Shown: positions 7,583-14,862 of the stretch, one piece after another
Layout of the letters: the number at the start of each line of letters is the position of its first letter
Position numbering within the stretch: the first letter of the stretch is position 1
IMG/VR virus record: IMGVR_UViG_3300032053_000625
Coordinates: 1 to 21,319 of that record
Source of the DNA: a virus
Strand: one strand, 5' to 3'
Length of the DNA: 21,319 nt
Translations under genes and position numbers: made by a program
Notes under the pieces: model-generated
The model's input: the letters and a program-made list of their open reading frames with translations, nothing else
Told to the model about the DNA's origin: nothing
The model's database searches: none

Positions 7583-7722
7583 GATCTCTTTCCTTTGTAT
7601 TCATCTAGAAGCTTTGAGGCTTCTCTGAATGATAGCTTAAATTTACGTTGAATGTAAGTAACGCTCACATTCCCGAACTTATGTAGGGCTAAATTTAGAA
7701 TCTTTCTTACTTCTTTTGTCAT
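7579..7722 (-). CDS. 47-residue FtsK-gamma-like winged-helix protein
   Basis: The gene runs from ATG 7722 to TGA 7579 and overlaps the next gene by ATGA. The protein is almost entirely one domain: KILNLALHKFGNVSVTYIQR, then KFKLSFREASKLLDEYKG. This mirrors the FtsK gamma domain (S-I/V-...-x-Q-R-x-F-x-I/L-x-x-x-x-A-x-x-I/L-I/L-E/D), the winged helix that reads KOPS sites and activates XerD. No clear Shine-Dalgarno is visible, so initiation may depend on another signal. A role in DNA binding is the best inference; a link to Xer recombination or chromosome dimer resolution is speculative. Confidence 0.6.
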   Translation of the reverse strand: MTKEVRKILNLALHKFGNVSVTYIQRKFKLSFREASKLLDEYKGKRS

Positions 7723-7748
7723 AGAGTCTGATAATAAGAGATTTTGTG

Positions 7749-7783
7749 AAAAAATATACCCTCACACATATGTCTAAGGGTAT
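7749..7783 (-). terminator. Terminator after the portal-linked gene
   Basis: On the minus strand ATACCCT (7783-7777) pairs with AGGGTAT (7762-7756), loop 14 bases, followed by TATTTTTTC. It lies about 43 bases after the 73-residue gene and separates portal expression from the small genes at 7.7-7.2 kb. Confidence 0.7.
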
Positions 7784-7825
7784 CAATTTTAATCTTCAAA
7801 CAAATATATGCTGAAAGATTTGACA

Positions 7826-8047
7826 CTAGTTTCTTTGACCTGGTCCGAATCTGTTCTTCATCGCTTGTCTGTTGTTTGCTTCTTGCTGAGATTTGATAGC
7901 CTCGCTTGTATCTTCATACATGCTAAGTTCTCCTACTCCATCAGCAGATGAAAAGCTTCTCTCTTTAGAACTCATTGGAAGGGGATTTTCCGATGAGCTA
8001 GACCCCATCCATGCTGAACGGTCATCAATTCTTCTTCCGCCACTCAT
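7826..8047 (-). CDS. Small hydrophilic protein following portal (73 residues)
   Basis: It begins 3 bases after the portal stop, with GAGGTAA close upstream inside the portal end. The protein is Ser/Arg/Asn-rich and predicted disordered, with a mid helix (MYEDTSEAIKSQQEANNRQA). No conserved catalytic residues are visible. Its place in the head operon suggests a virion or assembly accessory protein. Function unknown. Confidence 0.65.
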   Translation of the reverse strand: MSGGRRIDDRSAWMGSSSSENPLPMSSKERSFSSADGVGELSMYEDTSEAIKSQQEANNRQAMKNRFGPGQRN

Positions 8048-8050
8048 AAA

Positions 8051-10105
8051 TTACCTCATGTTAGCTTGTTGATTTACATTACCACTTTGTGGATTTGTCA
8101 TACTAAGTATTTGTTGTAAGAAATTATTAGAATCAGACTCGATTCTAGTTTCCATACCTTCTTGATCTTCTTTGTTTTCTTCTTGCGCTTGCATCATAGT
8201 AAGATCGGCTGCAGCCATTTTCGTTTCCATATCGCCGTATTGATCTAAAATCTGCACAAGTTTTTCTAGTGAGTCCATCTTAGTTTTGTTAGTCATAGCT
8301 TGATTTTGGGAGATCTTGGAGAGTCTCTCTTCTAATAGTCCCAATTTGCTTTCAGACTCGCTTACATCTCTCTTAGCAGAGGCTATATTTTTAGCTGCCT
8401 TACTATAGAGTTCTTTAAGTTTAGCATCTTCTACAGCGTGTTGTATCTCGGCTTGATCTGATTGCTGTTGCTGCATCGCTTGTTCTTTTTGTTCTAGATA
8501 AGGTACAAGCTCGCCTTTTCCAGTGATATTGAGATAAGGGATGATCTTGGATGCAGGGAACACTTCTCTTCCGAATGTTTGATTAATATCAAGCATAGAT
8601 TGAGCTTGGAGATTCTTTTGTGTCGGAGTAAGATTAGCGTTTTCGACTATAGTTTGATAATTGACAAAGATTTTGGAGAAGAAGAACGGTGATGGCTCTT
8701 CACCTAGATACAACTGTACTTTGTACTCATTCCAGTTGTTAAGGGCAATCTTAAGCATTTTATCGCCTAGAAGCTTGTCTGCGTAGTCCCATTGATCGAA
8801 ATACTTCTGGAATATCATTAGATTTGCAGCTTGCTTCATCATCGCCGTTAGACTTGATATCTGTTTGTCTTGTTGCCCAGACCAGTTTTCAAGGTTGATT
8901 CCGCATGTATCGAACATCAATGATTTCATTTGTTCAGCTAGTGCAAGATCGCTTTCTGGAATAGCCGTAGGAATTATTTTCTCAACATCTGTTAACTCGT
9001 AACCTTCGTTGATTAGTACATCCCACCCAGCTTGAGTCTTTTTAAGGTTGTCTTCATTAGCAACGGCTCCTATCTTACGCTTCCAACCGCTATTAATCAC
9101 TGCAGCTGCAATGTCGTTATTTGATATGACTTTCCAGTTAAATAATACCTGAGGACTACGCATAGGGTATATTAACGATCGAGTGCGAACACGATAATCA
9201 TTAAGGTGAGGATCATAATTCCAAAAATAAGGGATAGCTGGAAATCCAATGTCTCCAATTGGGTTCTCTCCTATATACATTAGTTTGTCATTAACTACTG
9301 TTGCAAGCTTCCAAACAGGAGCATTGACCTCTACCACTTCAAGATCAGGGATATTATATAGTAACATCTCGGTGTTAGCATGTTTTCCAAAATCGAAAAA
9401 CTGCTTGCGCTTTCTGCTGTAGAGTTTCTTTTTTTTGCCCTTCCACTTATACCAGATATAGCTCAGCACCATCAGGTCATTTTGTGCGAAATTATTGTTT
9501 TCAGGGAGAAAATAGAAAGATCCATAACCTTGCGGTGAACCACTCATAGGGCGTATTTGATCTATCTTGTTGGGAAATCTAAACTCGGCCTCTTCTTTGC
9601 TAATATACTCCTGGAACCAAATAAATTGAGCGTCTGAAAAGTCTGGTGCTCTAGCAAAAGGGTCTACGATAAAAGAGTTAAACTCCCAGATCTTTAGTTT
9701 AAGTTCTCCTTGAGCAGGATCAGCATCTGTAAAATCAAGGTAAGGTTGAGCCATACACATGCCAGATATTGCAGCAAGCTCTTTTGCTTTGCTTTTCTGC
9801 TCATGTATGTTGCCTACATTACAAGCGTGAGTGATTAAACCTGTATATTGATCTGTAGTCTGATTGTCGCTCCCGGGTGAGGCTTGGTACATGAAACCTT
9901 TGCGGTTTTGTCTCTCTATCCCGGTGATCATATTAATCGGCTGCTGGACTATGTTAAAATAGTACGCATCTTGACTCCAACCACCATTAAAATTACAACT
10001 ACGTGGATTTAAGCTCTGAACTCCAGCATAAAAGAGGGAATCAATTTGAGCTTCGTTCCACCTTGATTGTTCAATCGGTTGGTATTTTCCATAAAGATTA
10101 TCCAT
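8051..10105 (-). CDS. Portal protein (P22-like)
   Basis: At 684 residues this matches the size of P22-type portals (about 725). The portal ring forms the vertex through which DNA is pumped by terminase. The N-terminal part contains DAYYFNIVQQPINMITGIER, KLKIWEFNSFIVDPFARAPD and ISKEEAEFRFPNK, all typical of the portal body in this family. PAIPYFWNYDPHLNDYRVRT and DTCGINLENWSGQQDKQIS lie in the wing/stem region. The C-terminal 140 residues are helical and coiled-coil-like, rich in Gln, Lys and Glu, like a portal barrel. ATG 10105 has GAGG 4-5 bases upstream; the frame stays open upstream to TGA but offers no better start. Confidence 0.85.
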   Translation of the reverse strand: MDNLYGKYQPIEQSRWNEAQIDSLFYAGVQSLNPRSCNFNGGWSQDAYYFNIVQQPINMITGIERQNRKGFMYQASPGSDNQTTDQYTGLITHACNVGNIHEQKSKAKELAAISGMCMAQPYLDFTDADPAQGELKLKIWEFNSFIVDPFARAPDFSDAQFIWFQEYISKEEAEFRFPNKIDQIRPMSGSPQGYGSFYFLPENNNFAQNDLMVLSYIWYKWKGKKKKLYSRKRKQFFDFGKHANTEMLLYNIPDLEVVEVNAPVWKLATVVNDKLMYIGENPIGDIGFPAIPYFWNYDPHLNDYRVRTRSLIYPMRSPQVLFNWKVISNNDIAAAVINSGWKRKIGAVANEDNLKKTQAGWDVLINEGYELTDVEKIIPTAIPESDLALAEQMKSLMFDTCGINLENWSGQQDKQISSLTAMMKQAANLMIFQKYFDQWDYADKLLGDKMLKIALNNWNEYKVQLYLGEEPSPFFFSKIFVNYQTIVENANLTPTQKNLQAQSMLDINQTFGREVFPASKIIPYLNITGKGELVPYLEQKEQAMQQQQSDQAEIQHAVEDAKLKELYSKAAKNIASAKRDVSESESKLGLLEERLSKISQNQAMTNKTKMDSLEKLVQILDQYGDMETKMAAADLTMMQAQEENKEDQEGMETRIESDSNNFLQQILSMTNPQSGNVNQQANMR

Positions 10106-10231
10106 CCAGCCTCGAACGTTTGACTCGCTCGGCTCTTTTGTGTTGCTAAATGTCGGGTAAAAGAATGAAATAAATTCCCCCTGGTAAAATCACAATCTAA
10201 CCGAACAATTAAATTTTTTCAATATATGGAT
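10106..10231. other. Gap between zinc-ribbon gene and portal
   Basis: About 125 bases without a gene. It contains an AT-only inverted repeat (AAATTTTT ... AAAAATTT, near 10211-10238) partly inside the end of the zinc-ribbon gene. No T-tract terminator or convincing promoter is visible. Confidence 0.4.
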
Positions 10232-10570
10232 TTAAAAATTTGATATACGTTTTGTATTTTGCTTTTCTTCGCATGCTGGACAAGAGATTTTGTTGAATTT
10301 AAGAACGAAGTACATTTCGCCACATTTTTCACATCTATATGATTTTACTCTGGGTTTATTACTGAAATCCTTCTCCATTTCTAGCTTTATGCGTAAAGAT
10401 TTACATGACTCACGTAGAGAAAAAAGTGTATCTTGAGGTGAGAATTTACCTTTATTTAGCTGATATTCGATTTGATTGAGTAAGTTTATGATAAATAGAA
10501 TGTCGTACGTGTTTTCTTTAGGGGATGGATCAGGACAAGAGAAAAAATCAAATTGTTCGGGAATTTTCAT
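10232..10570 (-). CDS. Zinc-ribbon protein between terminase and portal (112 residues)
   Basis: The ATG overlaps the last base of the terminase stop (TAATG), so translation is probably coupled to TerL. The N-terminal 70 residues are helical (ILFIINLLNQIEYQLNKG). The C-terminus carries a treble-clef or ribbon-like pair, CEKC and CPAC, separated by 15 residues (about residues 80-100), followed by a basic tail. Small zinc proteins near terminase genes are often HNH-like, but no HNH histidine pattern is present here. Function unknown. Confidence 0.7.
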   Translation of the reverse strand: MKIPEQFDFFSCPDPSPKENTYDILFIINLLNQIEYQLNKGKFSPQDTLFSLRESCKSLRIKLEMEKDFSNKPRVKSYRCEKCGEMYFVLKFNKISCPACEEKQNTKRISNF

Positions 10571-11853
10571 TAGAATCTCCGGGGGCCAGCATTGAAACGA
10601 TTTGACATATACTCTTGCTCGTTATGAGTCTGTTTGTATGCGTTGTATGTCGCAACCTTATGAGTGTAAAGAATATAGCGAAGGCAATCTATGGCGTGAT
10701 CTGCGACCTTTATCGGAGCATCTTCACCTTTCTTTGCTGCTCTGTCGTCCCATACATACCCTTGTATCTCGCGTATCAAATTCTTGCAGCATGACATTAT
10801 AAAGACATTCCCCTTTCGCATCTCACTTGTCATATGATTGATACCCTCTAATACGTCATTATCGGCATCACAGCAAGCTATTCCTCTTCTACGTAACTCT
10901 GCTTTAAAAGCGGCTGCACTAGGATCTATGTACAGCTGCTTTACACCATAGGGATCTAAAAACTCTTTGAGATCATCCGCATATTCTGAATAGGTTTTTT
11001 GTCTACCCTCTTTAACACTGTCCCAATAGTATTCATCCTCTACCCACATCATTTTTCCCATTTGAGTAGATCTTCCAGTATGGACACCAACAACAAGACA
11101 AGCAAAAGCATTTTTAGTGCCAACGTCTACCCCTGCAATAAAATATTCCGCAGCCCGTGGAGGTCGTGAAACAACGTATATGTCTTTGTCAAAAAAGTCA
11201 AAAATAGCTCCTTCAGCCAGTACCCAAAGCCCGAGGTAGTTTCGCTTATAAGCCAGACCAGATAAAGAGTCACGAATACGCTGCTTATATGTTTCAGGAA
11301 CATACGGATTATCATCAAGAGTATAGTGTAGCGCATAATAATTAGGATCTCCTGCTTCAGCTTTATCTATCCAATGTTTGATTTTGTGGTCGGGATGGGA
11401 TGGGTTACATGTTGCTATTCCTACACTATGTTCAGATGATAGCCGAGTATCTATCATATCAATAATGGAGTTGGGATAGAGTGTTATTTCATCGCAGTAA
11501 CCGAGAGACCACGTTGACCCTTGGAAAGAGCCGATAGCCCCTTCGTCTTTCGCACCTAGAGCAGTAATTACCTTGTCTTTATATCTGAGCTTACCGTCCG
11601 ACCACGTGCAAAAGGGCTTAAATACACCGAAAATTGGATCTTCGAAAAGGAGCATGATAGCATTACGATATATAGTGGATGAGCTATGTCCTACCATATA
11701 GATTTTGCTATCAGGGCACATTTCAACGGCGTGCATAAATCGAAAAAGAGTGCCTATGGTTTTACCGCATCTAACAGAGCCGTGAGCGATATTCCACTTT
11801 CTTGTAGACTTGATAATAAATTGTAGTTGTTTTTTTGAGAAGGGTTCTTGCAT
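10570..11853 (-). CDS. terL: Terminase large subunit (ATPase and nuclease)
   Basis: This 427-residue motor protein packages DNA into the prohead. The ATPase domain shows Walker A HGSVRCGKT (24-32), Walker B LGYCDE (117-122, with D121 and E122) and a coupling motif ATCNP (147-151). The RNase H-fold nuclease domain follows: D243 in GVDVG, D310 in LYIDPS, and D385/D389 in DHAID. It resembles the terminase_3/6C, PBSX-like group. The gene follows TerS, with a plus-strand gene inserted between them. No clear Shine-Dalgarno is seen: the 27 bases upstream are shared with the divergent gene's leader. Confidence 0.93.
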   Translation of the reverse strand: MQEPFSKKQLQFIIKSTRKWNIAHGSVRCGKTIGTLFRFMHAVEMCPDSKIYMVGHSSSTIYRNAIMLLFEDPIFGVFKPFCTWSDGKLRYKDKVITALGAKDEGAIGSFQGSTWSLGYCDEITLYPNSIIDMIDTRLSSEHSVGIATCNPSHPDHKIKHWIDKAEAGDPNYYALHYTLDDNPYVPETYKQRIRDSLSGLAYKRNYLGLWVLAEGAIFDFFDKDIYVVSRPPRAAEYFIAGVDVGTKNAFACLVVGVHTGRSTQMGKMMWVEDEYYWDSVKEGRQKTYSEYADDLKEFLDPYGVKQLYIDPSAAAFKAELRRRGIACCDADNDVLEGINHMTSEMRKGNVFIMSCCKNLIREIQGYVWDDRAAKKGEDAPIKVADHAIDCLRYILYTHKVATYNAYKQTHNEQEYMSNRFNAGPRRF

Positions 11854-11864
11854 ATTGCTACGAT
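11835..11864 (+). promoter_or_regulatory. Possible promoter for the plus-strand gene between terL and terS
   Basis: TTGAGA (11835-11840) and TACGAT (11859-11864) are separated by 18 bases and lie 16 bases before the 65-residue gene's ATG. The -10 element matches consensus at only four of six positions. Confidence 0.3.
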
Positions 11865-11880
11865 AACAAAAGAGGAATTT

Positions 11881-12078
11881 ATGAGCGACAAAGAACCAAA
11901 ATTGACACGTGATGATCTTCTTAAAATGCTAGCAGAGCAAATACACTCAATAGATCGCTTGCCTAACCATGCCAAATTTAGTTTCGTTACAAATGCGGAT
12001 CTTGGCTATGCGTTGAGCATAATTTACGGTTTAGTGGATTCTTTATCTGTTGATAATGGGGCTTCAGGTACTCCCTGA
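11881..12078 (+). CDS. 65-residue hypothetical protein inserted between terL and terS, plus strand
   Basis: ATG 11881 is chosen over an upstream in-frame ATG at 11848 because AGAGGA stands 5-6 bases before it. The protein is helical: KLTRDDLLKMLAEQIHSIDR, then FSFVTNADLGYALSIIYGLV. There are no known motifs. It is divergent from terL (27-base gap) and its last 55 bases overlap the 3' end of terS in antisense. Transcripts of this gene would therefore be complementary to terS mRNA. Codon use and ribosome site look genuine. Confidence 0.65.
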   Translation: MSDKEPKLTRDDLLKMLAEQIHSIDRLPNHAKFSFVTNADLGYALSIIYGLVDSLSVDNGASGTP

Positions 12079-12437
12079 GCATTATTTATCTGAGCAACGA
12101 TAGAGGCTACAGCTTTGTGATCAGACTCGCTCATAGACACCTCTTCTTTTTGTTTTAATCTAACCTTACCCAACCATATTAAAAGAGTATTATCACCTTT
12201 ATCAGTTAAACCAAGAGCCTTCGCATATTGATGCGCTCTTAACAAAGAATCACCTTTTAATCTTTTTTGTTGAGCGTACGCCGAAAGTGACGACCCTTTT
12301 TCTTTCTGAAATCTTATATAAAGGATGTCCCTATCACATCCAAAATAACCTGCAATATCTGTGATAGTACATCCGGCAATAAGTAGATCGTCTACTTTCT
12401 TCCAATCGATATCGTATTTATTGTTCGGAGCAACCAT
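12024..12437 (-). CDS. terS: Terminase small subunit
   Basis: This 137-residue protein should recognise the packaging site and load TerL. Residues about 14-46 form a helix-turn-helix (DDLLIAGCTITDIAGYFGCD followed by RDILYIRFQKE), as in Terminase_2-like small subunits. A helical oligomerisation region follows (SLLRAHQYAKALGLTDKGDN) and then a Lys/Glu-rich, Ser-rich tail. The ATG overlaps the stop of the ParB-methyltransferase gene by one base (TAATG). TerL is encoded next. The last 55 bases overlap the plus-strand 65-residue gene. Confidence 0.75.
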   Translation of the reverse strand: MVAPNNKYDIDWKKVDDLLIAGCTITDIAGYFGCDRDILYIRFQKEKGSSLSAYAQQKRLKGDSLLRAHQYAKALGLTDKGDNTLLIWLGKVRLKQKEEVSMSESDHKAVASIVAQINNAQGVPEAPLSTDKESTKP

Positions 12438-13696
12438 TAAACTAACTCACCATTTTTCTTTATTGTGTAACTACGATTATTTTTTTCCATAAACCTCTTC
12501 CATCGATCAACGATAATGTCGCAATATGCAGGACTTAACTCAATACCATAACATATACGCCCAAGCTGCTCGGCTGCTATTAGTGTTGTTCCTGAGCCGA
12601 GGAATGGGTCGTAAACTCCCTCACCAACTGCGGTATTATTCCTCATAGGTCGAGCCATACATTCTATTGGTTTTTGGTTACTGTGAGCCGTGCGCTCTTC
12701 ACCGTCTTCTTTAGACTTTCCAAAAGCATTGAGAGAAGAAATTTCCCATATAGTAGATTCTTTTCTTGATCCCTGCCAATTATGCTGCTGTCCTTTCTTA
12801 AACGCGTACCAACAAGGCTCATGATGCCAATGATAATCACCTTTGGAAATAGCAAAATTTTGTTTAGACCAAATAATTTGTGATATAAGTTGAAACTCTG
12901 CTTCTTCCAAACTTTTTTGAACTTCTGCACATTTTGTCGCTGCATGCCAGACATAAACCACAGATCCCGTAAATAAATACCAAGCTAAAGACCAATTAAC
13001 TTTATCGTCATTTTGAACTTTTCCAAATGCTTTAGTATTTGATTTTTTTCCTCTTTTAGATCGCATAGCTTCACCGCCGTCTGACCAAGACGGATCATAC
13101 TCAACGCCATATGGAGGATCGGTTACCATCAATATTGGGGTTTGACCATTCAAAACTTTTTCTACGTATTCCGGTAAAGTGCTATCTCCGCATACAATAC
13201 GATGCTCATTAAGCTCATATACATCACCAAGCTTAGTCATAGCCTCTTCGTCTTTGCCCGGCTCTAAAACTTCCGAATCGTCTTCTTCCGTTTCACCTAA
13301 ATCTTGCACGTCATACTCTAACTGCTCAGGTGTAAACCCGGCTGCAAGTAAGTCTTCGATCTCATAATCCGCTGCTAGTATGTCGTAATCAAAAACCCCA
13401 AAAGTCTGATTGTCCTTAACCACCCTATCCTTGACCATCTCATCGCTTAAATCCTTCTCTATGATGCAGGGTATTTGCTTCCACTTCAATTTCTTGGCAG
13501 CCTGAACGCGTTGATTCCCAGCATATACTTGCAAGCATCCGTCTTTATCGTTGACTAATACAGGGCGAGACTGTAGGAAATTAGGGTCTTTAATCAAGCT
13601 ATCGCAAAGCTTAGTCATAGCCTCTTTCGTGATCTTGCGCGGATTACGTTCAAGCAATTTTAGCGACTTAATGTCAACGTTTTTGATCTCTTTCAT
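12437..13696 (-). CDS. ParB-like nuclease domain fused to DNA adenine/cytosine-N4 methyltransferase
   Basis: This 419-residue protein is a fusion seen in many phages. Residues about 5-130 are a ParB/sulfiredoxin-type domain with NPR (18-20), RPVLVN (44-49) and the AGNQRVQAAKKL motif (59-70). Residues about 160-405 are a beta-class amino-methyltransferase: motif IV TDPPYG (192-197), HSNQKPIE (338-345) and motif I DPFLGSGTT (363-371). It adds a methyl group to adenine N6 or cytosine N4; the target is not readable from sequence. As first gene of the packaging operon it could mark or protect DNA before packaging. No Shine-Dalgarno precedes the ATG, and a promoter lies so close that the mRNA may be leaderless. 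Confidence 0.88.
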   Translation of the reverse strand: MKEIKNVDIKSLKLLERNPRKITKEAMTKLCDSLIKDPNFLQSRPVLVNDKDGCLQVYAGNQRVQAAKKLKWKQIPCIIEKDLSDEMVKDRVVKDNQTFGVFDYDILAADYEIEDLLAAGFTPEQLEYDVQDLGETEEDDSEVLEPGKDEEAMTKLGDVYELNEHRIVCGDSTLPEYVEKVLNGQTPILMVTDPPYGVEYDPSWSDGGEAMRSKRGKKSNTKAFGKVQNDDKVNWSLAWYLFTGSVVYVWHAATKCAEVQKSLEEAEFQLISQIIWSKQNFAISKGDYHWHHEPCWYAFKKGQQHNWQGSRKESTIWEISSLNAFGKSKEDGEERTAHSNQKPIECMARPMRNNTAVGEGVYDPFLGSGTTLIAAEQLGRICYGIELSPAYCDIIVDRWKRFMEKNNRSYTIKKNGELV

Positions 13697-13702
13697 AGTT
13701 TC

Positions 13703-13731
13703 AGGATACGTATAAGGGATTTGTGTATCAA
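13703..13731 (-). promoter_or_regulatory. Leftward promoter of the packaging operon
   Basis: On the minus strand TTGATA (13731-13726) and TATCCT (13708-13703) are separated by exactly 17 bases. Transcription would begin at about 13697-13696, at the ATG of the ParB-methyltransferase, giving an almost leaderless mRNA. The -10 is four of six to consensus. Confidence 0.45.
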
Positions 13732-13755
13732 CTATTTCTTTTTTTCTTAAATCTC

Positions 13756-13784
13756 TTGCGTTAAATTATGAGCTATGTCATAAT
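13756..13784 (+). promoter_or_regulatory. Rightward sigma70-like promoter of the plus-strand mini-operon
   Basis: TTGCGT (13756-13761) and CATAAT (13779-13784) are 17 bases apart and lie about 37 bases before the first gene of the operon. This is one of the best promoter matches in the window, and it is overlapped by an inverted-repeat operator. Confidence 0.65.
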
Positions 13785-13795
13785 CAAGCTCATAA
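13766..13795. promoter_or_regulatory. Operator with three phased TTATGA/TCATAA half-sites
   Basis: TTATGAGCT (13766-13774) and AGCTCATAA (13787-13795) are perfect 9-base inverted arms. A third half-site, TCATAA (13778-13783), lies between them. The three hexamers begin at 13766, 13778 and 13790, a regular 12-base spacing, and they cover the -10 element of the rightward promoter. This is the geometry of repressor binding; the XRE protein encoded at the end of the same operon is a natural candidate ligand (inference). Confidence 0.6.
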
Positions 13796-13820
13796 ACAAA
13801 CCAAACAAAAGGACAAAAAA

Positions 13821-14042
13821 ATGGGATATGCAGGATGTGAAATAGAGTACGAGGAAGAAACTTTAGTGATGTATGAGGATCCTTTTTTGGCTCATAACAC
13901 TCGCGAGGGCGATCATTATTGTGCTCATGCCCAATCCGACGATGGCACAGTATACAAAGTGATGTGGGCAATAACCAATCACGAGTCAAACGACGGATCT
14001 GAGGCGTGCGACTGGGATACCTATAGAGTGGAGATGGCTTAA
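13821..14042 (+). CDS. Small acidic protein, first gene of plus-strand mini-operon
   Basis: This 73-residue protein is strongly acidic (CEIEYEEETLVMYEDP, CDWDTYRVEMA) with three Cys and several His residues. AAAGGA lies about 6 bases before ATG 13821. I recognise no family. The pattern HYCAHAQSDDGTVYKVMWAI suggests a small beta sheet. It starts a four-gene unit ending in an XRE regulator. Small acidic early proteins can be host-factor inhibitors or DNA mimics, but nothing here proves that. Confidence 0.7.
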   Translation: MGYAGCEIEYEEETLVMYEDPFLAHNTREGDHYCAHAQSDDGTVYKVMWAITNHESNDGSEACDWDTYRVEMA

Positions 14043-14216
14043 ATGTACGAAATGACAGAGAGAGAGGAGCGCGACTATCACGCGCTTCGTATAATAATGG
14101 AAGAGCACGACCTCGACATAGATGAGGCCAAGGATTTTCTCGCGGAGTTAGTGGAGGACGCAGCATATGTTTACGGTGAGTCGCTCTGTTGCGATGACAG
14201 AGATTTTGAAGATTAA
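14043..14216 (+). CDS. 57-residue acidic helical protein
   Basis: The frame opens with ATG at 14043 directly after the previous stop (TAAATG) and ends at TAA 14214-14216. The protein is helical and very acidic: MTEREERDYHALRIIMEEHD, then LDIDEAKDFLAELVEDAAYV. Tight coupling to the preceding gene supports translation. There is no recognisable domain. Confidence 0.65.
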   Translation: MYEMTEREERDYHALRIIMEEHDLDIDEAKDFLAELVEDAAYVYGESLCCDDRDFED

Positions 14217-14228
14217 CAAGGAGACAAT

Positions 14229-14420
14229 ATGTATTGGTTAAAAAATCACGGAGATACGATTGCCACGCTTGCAGTTTTTGCAGGATGTTTTTGGCATCTA
14301 AATGGAAAAATGAGCGATCGCTTGTCGGCAATCGAAAAAGATGTTGCGATAATTAAAACTGTTTTGATTATGAAAAATATCATGCCGAATGAGTTGGCAG
14401 TCAAAGAGGAAAAGAAATGA
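14229..14420 (+). CDS. Small membrane protein with one N-terminal helix (63 residues)
   Basis: AAGGAGA 7 bases before ATG 14229 is a strong ribosome site. Residues about 10-25 (TIATLAVFAGCFWHLN) form a likely membrane segment, followed by an amphipathic helix (KMSDRLSAIEKDVAIIKTVL) and a charged tail. The stop overlaps the XRE gene start (ATGA). The layout resembles small phage inner-membrane proteins. A holin-like or exclusion role is possible, though only one membrane helix is visible and no lysin gene is nearby. Confidence 0.7.
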   Translation: MYWLKNHGDTIATLAVFAGCFWHLNGKMSDRLSAIEKDVAIIKTVLIMKNIMPNELAVKEEKK

Positions 14421-14608
14421 AACCTGAAGAAATAAAAGCCCTTCGCAAAAAAATGCAGATGTCGCAAGAGAGATTTGCGGGCGATCTTGGAGTTACCACG
14501 CACACAGTAAATTACTGGGAGGCTGGTAAAGCGAAGCCAAATCAACTAAGCTTGCGGACGCTTAAAAATTATGCGAGTCTAAACAAAGACAAGGCGGTGG
14601 AGGAGTAG
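14417..14608 (+). CDS. XRE-family helix-turn-helix regulator (63 residues)
   Basis: This is a single HTH_3-type domain: EIKALRKKMQMSQERFAGDL, then GVTTHTVNYWEAGKAKPNQL, with the typical S-Q-x-x-F-A...G-V-x-x-x-T-V-x-x-W-E-x-G-x-x-x-P pattern. It is the last gene of the plus-strand mini-operon, coupled by ATGA to the membrane-protein gene, and its stop codon lies inside a terminator stem. It probably binds DNA as a dimer. Autoregulation through the half-sites at 13766-13795 is the simplest model. Confidence 0.88.
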   Translation: MKPEEIKALRKKMQMSQERFAGDLGVTTHTVNYWEAGKAKPNQLSLRTLKNYASLNKDKAVEE

Positions 14609-14627
14609 CCGAGGCTACTCTTTTTTT
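14603..14627 (+). terminator. Strong terminator of the plus-strand mini-operon
   Basis: GAGTAGCC (14603-14610) and GGCTACTC (14613-14620) form a perfect 8-bp arm pair followed by TTTTTTT. The TAG stop codon of the XRE gene is part of the left arm. Confidence 0.93.
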
Positions 14628-14647
14628 GCATCGCCGAAATTATTAAT

Positions 14648-14851
14648 TCAGTTCCACTCCGGGAACGTTTTTCGGTCACAATTTTCTTGCATAGACAATT
14701 TTTCGGCATTATCTAAAGATTCCATGCAAAGATCGAGAGCCTCAAAACATATGTCAAATCGTTTATTTACAAAAATGTCCATAATTTCGGCTGCTACGTT
14801 TAGCGCGTCCTCGTACTCCTCATCCGTAAATTCGTCGAAATCCTCTTCCAT
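14648..14851 (-). CDS. Acidic hypothetical protein (67 residues)
   Basis: This is the last gene of the rightmost minus-strand operon, convergent with the XRE mini-operon. The N-terminus is extremely acidic (EEDFDEFTDEEYEDALNVAA), followed by a helical Cys-containing part (FEALDLCMESLDNAEKL). It starts 11 bases after the lipoprotein stop; the ribosome site is weak. No family recognised. Confidence 0.6.
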   Translation of the reverse strand: MEEDFDEFTDEEYEDALNVAAEIMDIFVNKRFDICFEALDLCMESLDNAEKLSMQENCDRKTFPEWN

Positions 14852-14862
14852 GTAAAACTGCT

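Noticed and set aside
13747-14331. A 194-codon minus-strand frame across the plus-strand mini-operon
   Set aside because: Its translation is rich in Arg, His, Pro and Leu without domain character, while the opposite strand has four coupled genes, a promoter and a terminator. It is an antisense shadow.
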